A stretch of 64,000 nucleotides of DNA from an uncultured Spirochaeta sp. (lineage in GTDB: Bacteria; Spirochaetota; Spirochaetia; DSM-27196; Alkalispirochaetaceae), in the NCBI GenBank assembly GCA_913030605.1, contig CAJWEZ010000011.1:19380-83379 (forward strand), written 5' to 3'. The notes below the pieces were generated by a model that was not told where the DNA came from, searched no databases, and was given only the letters and a program-made list of their open reading frames with translations. The position numbers and the translations under genes were made by a program. Below, one piece after another: positions 1 through 7,656 of this stretch; the first letter of the stretch is position 1, and the number at the start of each line of letters is the position of its first letter.

Positions 1-1
1 G

Positions 2-2563
2 TTCCGTCTCGGCGATTTCTACGAGATGTTCGGGCAGGACGCCCGCGACGGCGCCCGCCTCCTGGGTCTCACCCTCACCAGGCGCCAGAGCACCCCCATG
101 TGCGGGGTGCCGCATCACGCCGCCCGCTCATACATCCACCGGCTGCTGCGACAGGGACGCAAGGTCGCCGTGTGCGAGCAGACCAGCGCCCCGGACGGCA
201 AGGCGCTCACCACCCGCGAGGTGGTAGAGGTTCTCTCTCCGGGGGCGGTCTTCGACCTCGACTATCTCGATCCCCGAGCAAGCAACTTCATCGCCGCCAT
301 GTGTCTGCAGGACGGTTCGCTCTCCTGGGCCTGGTGCGACGTCTCCACCGGCGAGCTCACCGTCGCCGCCGGTCCCGCGGGCGATGATCCCGACGCGATC
401 ATCCGTCGCGAGTTGGCCCGTCTGGCACCCCGGGAACTCCTGATTCAGGAATCGCTCCTGGAACGGAGTACGACCCTCGCGCGCTGCGCCGGCCCCGACG
501 ACGACACGGTGGTGAACCGTATTCCGGACTGGGGATTCAGCCGCGAGCAGTCGGTGCGCCGTCTCACCGAGCATTTCGGGGTTCGCTCCCTGCGGGGCTT
601 TGGTCTCGAGGACGACGACGATGCGCTTACCCCGGTCTCGGCGCTGCTGGAGTATCTGGAGGACAACGCTCGGCATGTGCTGGGCCACATCTCCCGCCTC
701 GCACGGCACCACGACGACGGCGCCGTCATCCTCGACGACGCCACGATCCGCAACCTCGAACTCGTGAACAACATGCACGATCGCGGCACCGGGTACACGC
801 TCATCGACGTTCTCGACGAGTGTGTCTCGGCGATGGGATCGCGGCTCCTCCGTCGCTGGCTACTATCTCCCTCCCGGAGCCTGGACGACATCCAGGATCG
901 CCTCGGGCGCGTCGGCGAGCTGTACCACGACCAGACGACCCTCCAGGCGCTCCGCGGACGGCTGGCTGCGGTGTACGACCTGGAGCGCCTCGTGGGGCGC
1001 CTTGGGGTTGAGAAAGCCCACCCCAAGGACCTGGTGGCGATCGCCGCCACCGTCCGCGCCGCGGAGGATGTGGCGCACCTGGTCCCGCGCTGGTACGCCC
1101 CGGACGGAGACGACCACGGCCCCACGCTCACCGGCAACGCCGACCACCATCGGCGGCTGCGCGAGATCGCGGACCTGATCTCGGACACGCTGGACGACGA
1201 GCCTGCGGTGGCACTGAACGAGGGCGGGATCATCCGACGCGGACACGACGAAGAACTTGACCGGCTCCGCGGTCTGCGGGACCACAGTCGGCAGGTCCTG
1301 GACGCCTACCTCGACGAACAGCGCGCCGCCACCGGAATCGGGTCGCTCAAGATCAAGTACAACCGGGTCCTCGGCCACTTTTTCGAGGTGCCGGCGGCGC
1401 AGGCGTCGAAGCTGCCGGAGGAGTTCATCCGTCGCCAGAGTCTCGCAAACGCCGAACGGTTCACCACGACGCGCCTCGGCGAACTCGAGGACCAGATCAA
1501 CAGCGCCGGCGAGCAGGCGGTGGAGCGGGAGCGGACGCTCTTTCTGGAGCTGCGATCCACCGTAGCCACCGGGATTCCGCTGCTGTCGCGACTCGCCGCG
1601 CGCGTCGCCGAGGTGGACGCCCTGGCGGGCCTCGCGCACGCCGCCACACGAAACGGCTGGAGGCGCCCGTCGGTCGTCGAGGAACCTGTCCTCACCATCC
1701 GCGGAGGACGCCACCCGGTGGTGGAGCGTCACCTCCCTCCGGGAGAGTTCGTGGAGAACGACGTGGAACTGCGCCACGACGGCGTCCGTTTCGCCCTCAT
1801 TACCGGGCCGAACATGGCCGGGAAGTCGACCGTCCTCCGACAGACGGCGCTGATCACCCTCATGGCCCATCTCGGCAGCTTTGTGCCGGCGGAAGAGGCC
1901 ATTGTCGGCCGCACCGACCGCGTCTTCTGCCGCGTCGGCGCCTCCGACAACATCGCCCGTGGCGAATCCACGTTTCTCGTCGAGATGAACGAAACGAGCA
2001 ATATCCTCCGCAACGCCACCGACGAGTCTCTGATCATCATGGACGAGGTGGGGCGGGGGACCAGCACCCACGACGGTCTGGCGATCGCCTGGGCGGTCAC
2101 GGAGCATCTGCTCAACACCACCGGCGGCCGAACGCTGTTCGCAACGCACTACCACGAGCTGGCAACGCTGACGCACCCGGCGTTCCGCTCCCTCGGCATG
2201 GCCGTTGAGCACTCAGGCGAGCGGATCGTGTTTCTCAAGAAACTCCGCGCCGGTGCGGGAGACCGATCCTACGGTGTGGATGTCGCCCGCATGGCGGGGC
2301 TGCCGGACGACGTGATCGCCCGGGCACGAACGATCCTGGCGGACCTCGAGGCGCATCGGCCCCTCCCGCAGCCAACCTCCGCAGCTGCCGCCCCGGGGAT
2401 GGACGCCGAGCCCCACGCGGAGACGGAAGAGACGGCGCCGGCAGGGGAACTCTTTCCTCCCGAGGACTTCGTTCGCGCCGAGATCGCCACGGTCGACCCC
2501 GACGGCCTCAGCCCCCGCGACGCCCTCCAACTCGTCTATCGCTGGAAATCGATGCTCGAGTAG
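2..2563 (+). CDS. mutS: DNA mismatch repair protein MutS (5' end outside window)
   Basis: MutS recognises base mismatches and small loops and recruits MutL. The open frame continues to the left edge and already encodes the mismatch-binding motif GDFYEMF (Phe-x-Glu wedge), so only about 20-30 N-terminal residues are missing; a start at the Met inside this motif would delete the wedge and is rejected. 853 residues are visible. The C-terminal ATPase shows Walker A GPNMAGKST and Walker B IIMDEVGRGTST followed by the ATHYHEL signature and the C-terminal dimerisation region. The gene is convergent with the carotenoid genes, 19 bp away, with no obvious terminator hairpin between them. Confidence 0.97.
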   Translation, partial: FRLGDFYEMFGQDARDGARLLGLTLTRRQSTPMCGVPHHAARSYIHRLLRQGRKVAVCEQTSAPDGKALTTREVVEVLSPGAVFDLDYLDPRASNFIAAMCLQDGSLSWAWCDVSTGELTVAAGPAGDDPDAIIRRELARLAPRELLIQESLLERSTTLARCAGPDDDTVVNRIPDWGFSREQSVRRLTEHFGVRSLRGFGLEDDDDALTPVSALLEYLEDNARHVLGHISRLARHHDDGAVILDDATIRNLELVNNMHDRGTGYTLIDVLDECVSAMGSRLLRRWLLSPSRSLDDIQDRLGRVGELYHDQTTLQALRGRLAAVYDLERLVGRLGVEKAHPKDLVAIAATVRAAEDVAHLVPRWYAPDGDDHGPTLTGNADHHRRLREIADLISDTLDDEPAVALNEGGIIRRGHDEELDRLRGLRDHSRQVLDAYLDEQRAATGIGSLKIKYNRVLGHFFEVPAAQASKLPEEFIRRQSLANAERFTTTRLGELEDQINSAGEQAVERERTLFLELRSTVATGIPLLSRLAARVAEVDALAGLAHAATRNGWRRPSVVEEPVLTIRGGRHPVVERHLPPGEFVENDVELRHDGVRFALITGPNMAGKSTVLRQTALITLMAHLGSFVPAEEAIVGRTDRVFCRVGASDNIARGESTFLVEMNETSNILRNATDESLIIMDEVGRGTSTHDGLAIAWAVTEHLLNTTGGRTLFATHYHELATLTHPAFRSLGMAVEHSGERIVFLKKLRAGAGDRSYGVDVARMAGLPDDVIARARTILADLEAHRPLPQPTSAAAAPGMDAEPHAETEETAPAGELFPPEDFVRAEIATVDPDGLSPRDALQLVYRWKSMLE

Positions 2564-2582
2564 CCGGTATGTGTCGGAGCGA

Positions 2583-3350
2583 TCACCGGACCGTTCCGAC
2601 CAGTCTCAGGAGCGCCGGAAGCGCCACCAGCCCCATCGCGACAAGCCCCGCGACGCCGGATCGCGGCCATCGCCAGAACACCAGGTGACCGCCCCCCTGC
2701 AGGAGCCACGTCACGGCGTACACCACCACCAGCGGCCCCGCCAGGACCGGTGTCGGTGCCAGCCATCCGAGAACCGGAGCGGATATCGCCGCCGCCCAGA
2801 CAAACCAGCCAAGGAAGTTTACCAGCGGGATCCCCTCGAACTGCCCGTCCTGGTCCCAGATCCAGAATCCCCAGCGCGTGAGGTGCGGATCCAGATAGAT
2901 GTCCCACGCCATGAACGCGAATCCGGCGACGAGGGCCCGCGGGAGCCATCCCGCCTCCGGCAGCAGGACCTGCGCCACCGCCCACGACGGCGGCAGCATC
3001 ATCAACCACGCCAGGGGAATCACGATCGGGACACGATGAACCTGCGGTTGCAGCGCCCTGGTGTAGTGGTAGTGTCCAAAGGGAATCCCGGTCCGGGACC
3101 CCACGAACTCGGCGGTCCACCCGAGAACCGGCACCAGGATGACGGCAGCGGCAACGGCACCGACGGACCATGAAGACGCCAGGACCGCGATCACCACGGC
3201 AACCTGGGCGACCACACCCACGCTGATCCCCACCACTCGTCCGGTGGCACCGCGCGCCGCCAGGATCGGGACCGAGATCATGACCGGCACCCAGACGGCG
3301 AGCGCCACCGCCACCGCCGGCGGTCCAACCAACACCGACGCCACCGTCAT
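2583..3350 (-). CDS. Carotenoid biosynthesis membrane protein (DUF422/CruF-like hydratase)
   Basis: The 255-residue protein is almost wholly hydrophobic with about seven membrane segments. It carries the family-typical stretch around residues 75-95 (GWTAEFVGSRTG, then GHYHYT) and the WDIYLDPHLT motif near residue 148. The family includes CruF and bisanhydrobacterioruberin hydratase, which add water to the psi-end of acyclic or monocyclic carotenoids; this assignment is by family, not by residue-level proof. Its start overlaps the stop of the lycopene cyclase gene by 4 bp (ATGA), so the two are translationally coupled. Together they imply a gamma-carotene-type pigment cyclised at one end and hydroxylated at the other. 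Confidence 0.8.
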   Translation of the reverse strand: MTVASVLVGPPAVAVALAVWVPVMISVPILAARGATGRVVGISVGVVAQVAVVIAVLASSWSVGAVAAAVILVPVLGWTAEFVGSRTGIPFGHYHYTRALQPQVHRVPIVIPLAWLMMLPPSWAVAQVLLPEAGWLPRALVAGFAFMAWDIYLDPHLTRWGFWIWDQDGQFEGIPLVNFLGWFVWAAAISAPVLGWLAPTPVLAGPLVVVYAVTWLLQGGGHLVFWRWPRSGVAGLVAMGLVALPALLRLVGTVR

Positions 3351-4564
3351 CGCGAGGCCCCCGTTGCATCACGCCGGGAACCGCGGCGTCGGAACAGGCG
3401 CCTGGCCCGCACGCGGAACCAGGCGGCGATGAAGGGCCCCCACGGCACGGTGCTCATCAGGGCGATATTCTCGCCCAGGCCGCCGTCCTCGTTCAGAAAC
3501 CGCCAGAGACGCGGAAGCGGATTGCGCTCGAACAGATCCACGAAGACGCGCTGCGAGGCGAACTCTCCGCGACGGTGGAGGATGGACAGGAGCATCGCGT
3601 CGAAGGTCGCGTAACGCCGCGGCGGCCCCGGCACCTGGAACGGGTTCCCGTGATCGCGGAGGGACGCGACGATCGCGTCGGCATCACGTTGCATGCGGTG
3701 AAACGCAAAACCGGTTGACGCCTTCACCCGTCCCCCCTTCGTCCCGATGTACATGATGCGTTCGCCACCCCGGCGCGGAAACGGCTGGTCGGTCATGGGG
3801 ATGATGCCGTCTTCCGCCTCCACGACCTCGTATTCCACTCCGGGGTAGTGTATCTCCATATACGAACGGATCTCCCCCTCGTACTCCTCCCGCTCGAGCA
3901 GGCGCTCCGAGAACAGCGTGTACTCGACCAGGCTTTCAGTAGGCGAGGTCGGAAGCAGATACATGAAACGAAACGCACCGCGCTGCGGCACACGGAGGTC
4001 GAACATCGTGGCGGCGTCAGGGTCGAACACGGGCTCGCGGGTGCGAACAAACCACCCCACGAAGTGCTGTTTCAGAAAGTGGTACCGTCGGGTATCCACG
4101 GTAAAATCCCGCGGAAGGAACAGACTGTCGAACACCCAGTCGCCGGCGAAGCGGCGCCCGTCTTCCAGTATCACCTCAGCCGGCGACCCGTCCGAGATCC
4201 GTCCATCCACGATCTCCGCGATCCGTCCGTTAACCGTGTCCACCCTGGCTCGTCCGGCAAGATCCTGCCGAACCAGCGTGTAGAAATCGATCCCGCGAAT
4301 CATTCTGTACTCGTACGGGTTCAGCGCCCAGCGGTGGGAGCGCTGCGGTCCGTGAAACCAGATGTGGCTCCAGCGATGGCTCACGATCGGGTCGAGCAGT
4401 TCCTCCCGATCCGACCAGAAGCACCACGTCCGGTCGTTGCGATCCTTCTCCGCGAGGTCAACGATCAGCACCCGTGCATCGTCGAGACCGCCGTGCATCA
4501 TGCGATACGCGAGCGAGAGGCCCGCCGCGCCGCCCCCGGCGAGGATGTAGTCGTAGCGTTCCAT
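3347..4564 (-). CDS. crtY: Lycopene beta-cyclase (CrtY type)
   Basis: FAD/NAD(P)-dependent cyclase that forms beta-ionone rings on lycopene. The 405-residue protein opens with a dinucleotide-binding motif (ILAGGGAAGLSLA), has the family signature DRTWCFW near residue 45, and a second conserved block GTKGGRVKASTGFAF near residue 270. An upstream in-frame start would add 27 residues, but the Met at 4564 is preceded by a strong GGAGG and directly precedes the Rossmann fold, so it is preferred. A TTGTCC-17-TATTTT promoter lies just upstream, its -10 only 8 nt from the ATG. Downstream gene: the CruF-like hydratase, 4-bp overlap. Confidence 0.88.
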   Translation of the reverse strand: MERYDYILAGGGAAGLSLAYRMMHGGLDDARVLIVDLAEKDRNDRTWCFWSDREELLDPIVSHRWSHIWFHGPQRSHRWALNPYEYRMIRGIDFYTLVRQDLAGRARVDTVNGRIAEIVDGRISDGSPAEVILEDGRRFAGDWVFDSLFLPRDFTVDTRRYHFLKQHFVGWFVRTREPVFDPDAATMFDLRVPQRGAFRFMYLLPTSPTESLVEYTLFSERLLEREEYEGEIRSYMEIHYPGVEYEVVEAEDGIIPMTDQPFPRRGGERIMYIGTKGGRVKASTGFAFHRMQRDADAIVASLRDHGNPFQVPGPPRRYATFDAMLLSILHRRGEFASQRVFVDLFERNPLPRLWRFLNEDGGLGENIALMSTVPWGPFIAAWFRVRARRLFRRRGSRRDATGASR

Positions 4565-4572
4565 GTGCCTCC

Positions 4573-4601
4573 AAAATATCCTCCGGAACCGTCCCGGACA
4601 A
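4573..4601 (-). promoter_or_regulatory. Putative sigma70-type promoter for crtY
   Basis: On the minus strand TTGTCC (4601-4596) and TATTTT (4578-4573) are separated by 17 bp. The -10 ends 8 nt before the crtY ATG, so the transcript would start at or within a few bases of the start codon, and the GGAGG between -10 and ATG would not be transcribed from this promoter. Confidence 0.4.
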
Positions 4602-4631
4602 GCGTCATCACCGGACGCGGTGTGTCTCCCG

Positions 4632-5270
4632 ATGATGCTGACCATTCCCGCGTGCCCCGGGTGGCTAAGCCCACCGGAGATCTGTCACCTCTGCGGCAGG
4701 CTCGCCGTCGACACCGACGACAGCGGCCTGTGTGCCGCGTGTCGCCGGGTGCTGCTCTCGGACCTGTCTCCGGCGGTGGTGACCGTGCTGCCGGCGGGGG
4801 TTCCGGTCGTCGCCGCGCTCCCATACCGCGGTGCCGTTGTGCACCTCATGGAGGCGATCAAACTTCACGGCCACCGTCGCCCGCTGCGCTTTGTGGCCCG
4901 CGACATTCTGATGCCCCTTGTGTCGGCCACCGGTGGCCCCCTTGTTCCCATCCCCGCCAGCCGACACGGACGCCGCCACCGCGGGTTCGACCAGATGGAA
5001 CGGCTCGCCGCACTCATGGCGTCGGCCTGCGGCCGGCGGCGGATCCGCGCGTTTCGCCACGTCGGCGGTGGTGAGCAGAAGCGCCTCAACCGCACCGAGC
5101 GTCTGGAACACTCCCGTACCAGTCTCGTACTCCGCCGTCCGCCGACGGAGGCGGGGATCATCCTGGATGATGTGGTCACCACCGGGGCCACCGTCCGCCG
5201 GGCGGTGGAGCTCCTCGTCGCCACCGGGGTCACTCCGTCGACGGTGGTTGTCGTGTGCGCGGTGTTCTGA
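4632..5270 (+). CDS. comF: ComF-family phosphoribosyltransferase-like protein
   Basis: ComF proteins combine an N-terminal four-Cys zinc motif with a phosphoribosyltransferase fold and act in DNA uptake during transformation, or in an unresolved housekeeping role in non-competent species. Here the pairs CHLCGR and CAACRR are near residues 17 and 34, and the PRPP loop IILDDVVTTGAT is near residue 178. The length is 212 residues from the ATG at 4632; a GTG at 4620 is also possible and no clear ribosome-binding site decides between them. It is divergent from crtY, with 67 bp between the starts. No other competence gene is in the window. Confidence 0.85.
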   Translation: MMLTIPACPGWLSPPEICHLCGRLAVDTDDSGLCAACRRVLLSDLSPAVVTVLPAGVPVVAALPYRGAVVHLMEAIKLHGHRRPLRFVARDILMPLVSATGGPLVPIPASRHGRRHRGFDQMERLAALMASACGRRRIRAFRHVGGGEQKRLNRTERLEHSRTSLVLRRPPTEAGIILDDVVTTGATVRRAVELLVATGVTPSTVVVVCAVF

Positions 5271-5291
5271 ACACGGCCGGGTCCGCTGCTA

Positions 5292-5320
5292 TTGACCAAT
5301 ACCGGGGAACGGTCTACATT
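5292..5320 (+). promoter_or_regulatory. Sigma70-type promoter of the rimP-nusA-infB operon
   Basis: TTGACC at 5292-5297 and TACATT at 5315-5320 are separated by 17 bp. It lies just after comF and about 100 bp before rimP, so the transcript has a leader that contains a Rho-independent terminator hairpin. Confidence 0.6.
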
Positions 5321-5348
5321 GTCACAGACAGTTTGTTGTTCCGGCAGC

Positions 5349-5380
5349 AAAGAGTCGCATCCGTGCGGGCTCTTTTTTTT
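5349..5380 (+). terminator. Leader terminator/attenuator upstream of rimP-nusA
   Basis: AAAGAGT (5349-5355) pairs with GCTCTTT (5369-5375, one G-U); inside, CGCA pairs with TGCG around a TCCG tetraloop with one bulged G. A run of eight T follows (5373-5380). It sits about 25 nt after the predicted transcription start, inside the leader of an operon that encodes the termination factor NusA, so conditional read-through (attenuation) is the likely role. It would also define a short leader RNA of about 50 nt. Confidence 0.7.
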
Positions 5381-5425
5381 ATGTCTGCAGGAACGATCCG
5401 AAGCAGGAAGAGATACCGGACATGA
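5381..5425 (+). CDS. Possible 14-codon leader peptide overlapping the rimP start
   Basis: An ATG follows the terminator T-run directly and opens 14 codons (MSAGTIRSRKRYRT) whose TGA overlaps the rimP ATG as ATGA. The peptide is Arg/Lys-rich (5 of 14). There is no ribosome-binding site before its ATG, so translation is uncertain; the overlap with the next start is what makes it worth recording. It could arise by chance in a leader this short. Confidence 0.25.
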   Translation: MSAGTIRSRKRYRT

Positions 5426-5868
5426 AGAACAATCCGCCATCCGGACCGGTTGCCGACGCGATTCTCGACCTTGTGGTCGACATGGGCTACACGCTCCTGG
5501 AGTTTTCCAGTCAACACGTGAAAGGACGAACCCACGTGCACTGCGTGCTCTCCGGCCCCAACGGGGTCGATCTGGACTCCCTGACGCAGATCCATCGCGC
5601 CCTGCAACCACGACTGGAGGAACTGCTCGACGACCGGGACCTGCGGATCGAGTTCAGTTCACCGGGCATGGAACGCACGCTCAAGAGTTTTCACGAATGC
5701 GTGGCGTTTGTGGGCCACCGCATCACGCTGCTTCCCGCGGACAGCGACGACTGGCTCAACGGTACGATCGCGTCTGCCGACACCGGTCGCTGCGAGATCG
5801 ATCTCGACAACGGAGAGAAACGGACCTTCACACCGGACGCACTGACCAAAGTGCGGCTGGTCGACTGA
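5422..5868 (+). CDS. rimP: Ribosome maturation factor RimP
   Basis: RimP binds the 30S subunit during assembly and promotes S12 incorporation. The 148-residue protein has the usual two-domain layout: an N-terminal alpha/beta domain with the conserved VSSPG-like motif present as FSSPGMER (about residues 75-82), and a C-terminal Sm-like beta-barrel. It is the first gene of the classic rimP-nusA-infB-rbfA-truB cluster. AGGAAG precedes the ATG. The leader holds an attenuator and a possible leader peptide whose stop overlaps this start. Confidence 0.95.
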   Translation: MKNNPPSGPVADAILDLVVDMGYTLLEFSSQHVKGRTHVHCVLSGPNGVDLDSLTQIHRALQPRLEELLDDRDLRIEFSSPGMERTLKSFHECVAFVGHRITLLPADSDDWLNGTIASADTGRCEIDLDNGEKRTFTPDALTKVRLVD

Positions 5869-5887
5869 ATACAGGAGGACACAGGGA

Positions 5888-7597
5888 ATGGCTGCAGGAC
5901 TTGCGGACGCGATCCGGGCGGTGGTACAGGACAAAGGAATCTCGGAAGAGCTTCTCATGAAGGTCATCGAGGAGTTCCTCTACGCCGCATACAAGCGAAA
6001 ATTCGGCCACGCCGACAACGCGGTCGTCCAGTTTACGGATGACGGCAACGAGGTAACGCTCTTCGCGCAGAAGCGCATCGTCAACGAGGTCGAGGACCCC
6101 GTCACCGAGATCCCCCTGTCGGAAGCGCTCGAACTCAACGAGGAATGCGAGGTCGGCGATGAACTGCTCATCGAGATCAACCCGCAGGAGTTCGATCGTG
6201 TCGCGATTCAGACCGCCAAACAGAAGGCGCGGCAGCAGATTCGCGAAATCCAGAAGGATACCCTCTATTCGGAGTTCAGCGACAAGGTCGGCGAGCTCGT
6301 CATCGGATACGTGCAGCGGGAACGGAACGGCAACCTCTTTGTAGACCTCGGCAAGGCGGAGGGCATCCTCCCCAAACGGTACCAGTCGCCGCGGGAAGCG
6401 TATCGCACCAACGACCGTATCAAGGCCCTGATCGTCGACGTGGTCAAAGGCAATACCGGGCTGCAGATCGCCCTGTCACGGACCCATACCGATCTCGTCA
6501 AGCGCATCTTTGAACTGGAAGTCCCTGAGATATACGGAAAGACGGTCGAAATCGTTCGCATCGTCCGCGAGGCGGGCTATCGCACCAAGATCGCCGTCGC
6601 CTCCAACCGCGAGGACGTGGACCCCGTCGGCGCCTGTGTCGGTCTCCGCGGTGTTCGGATCCAGGCGATCGTCCGCGAACTCGAGGGCGAAAAGATCGAC
6701 ATTCTCAAATACGACCCCGATCCGCGGGTGCTGATCAAGAACGCTCTGTCTCCGGCAGAGGTCACCAACGTGGTGATCGTTGACGAGGCGCGGCGGCAGG
6801 CGCTCGCGATCGTTCCCGAAGACCAGCTCTCGCTGGCGATCGGCAAGCAGGGACTCAACGTCCGTCTCGCAAACCGCCTCGCCGACTGGAATATCGACGT
6901 GAAGACGATGGACCAGTTTGACGAAATGGACATCGCTGCCGAGTCCAAGCGCGCAGTGTCGGCGCTCTTCAGTGACCATGACGAACCGGAGGACGAGATC
7001 ACTTCGATCCGGGAACTCCCGGGCGTCACCGACGCGATGGTCAGCATCCTCGAGGCAAACAACATCACGATGATCGAGGAGATCGTTGGACTCAGCGACG
7101 ACGACCTTCGCGCTCTCGACGGCATGAACGAGGAGATGGTCGTCGAACTCAGCAAGATCATCGCCGAGAACGTGGAAATCGTCGAAGAACAGGACGAAGA
7201 CTACGACGAGTACGACGAAGACCTCTACGAGGATGAGGACGAAGAGGAAGACGAGGACGAGTCCGACGAAGATGCCGGTGCCGACGAACCGGAGGAAGCG
7301 GAGTCGACCGATGAGCCGGAAGACGGCGCAGTCGAGGACGAAGTCACCGACGCTACCGACGAAGACGAAGAGGAAGAGGAAGACGAGGAGGTGATCACCG
7401 AGATTGACCAGCTCCCCGGCATGACAGAGGCGATCGTCGCCAAGCTCCGGGACGCCGGTGTCGCAGACCTCGAGGATCTCATCAACCTCGATCCCGACAA
7501 CCTCGACGCCGTGGAGGGACTCGAAGCGGATGAGGCCGAAACGATCCGCACGATCCTCACCGAGTACGTGGAGATCGTCGAGGACGACGAGGAGTAG
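5888..7597 (+). CDS. nusA: Transcription termination/antitermination factor NusA
   Basis: NusA binds RNA polymerase and nascent RNA and modulates pausing, termination and antitermination. Order in the 569 residues: N-terminal RNAP-binding domain (1-125), S1 domain (about 133-200), two KH domains (about 230-345, with the second-KH motif AIGKQGLNVRLA), then two helix-hairpin-helix (AR-like) repeats at about 370-432 and 502-569. The two repeats (starts ITSIRELPG and ITEIDQLPG) are similar and are separated by an unusual 69-residue acidic linker (433-501). A strong AGGAGG precedes the start. The upstream attenuator offers a route to autoregulation. Confidence 0.97.
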   Translation: MAAGLADAIRAVVQDKGISEELLMKVIEEFLYAAYKRKFGHADNAVVQFTDDGNEVTLFAQKRIVNEVEDPVTEIPLSEALELNEECEVGDELLIEINPQEFDRVAIQTAKQKARQQIREIQKDTLYSEFSDKVGELVIGYVQRERNGNLFVDLGKAEGILPKRYQSPREAYRTNDRIKALIVDVVKGNTGLQIALSRTHTDLVKRIFELEVPEIYGKTVEIVRIVREAGYRTKIAVASNREDVDPVGACVGLRGVRIQAIVRELEGEKIDILKYDPDPRVLIKNALSPAEVTNVVIVDEARRQALAIVPEDQLSLAIGKQGLNVRLANRLADWNIDVKTMDQFDEMDIAAESKRAVSALFSDHDEPEDEITSIRELPGVTDAMVSILEANNITMIEEIVGLSDDDLRALDGMNEEMVVELSKIIAENVEIVEEQDEDYDEYDEDLYEDEDEEEDEDESDEDAGADEPEEAESTDEPEDGAVEDEVTDATDEDEEEEEDEEVITEIDQLPGMTEAIVAKLRDAGVADLEDLINLDPDNLDAVEGLEADEAETIRTILTEYVEIVEDDEE

Positions 7598-7656
7598 CCG
7601 CCGCGAGCGGTTTACAGAGGCCGACGGGAATCTGTACAATCGGTGAAAGGATGTCT

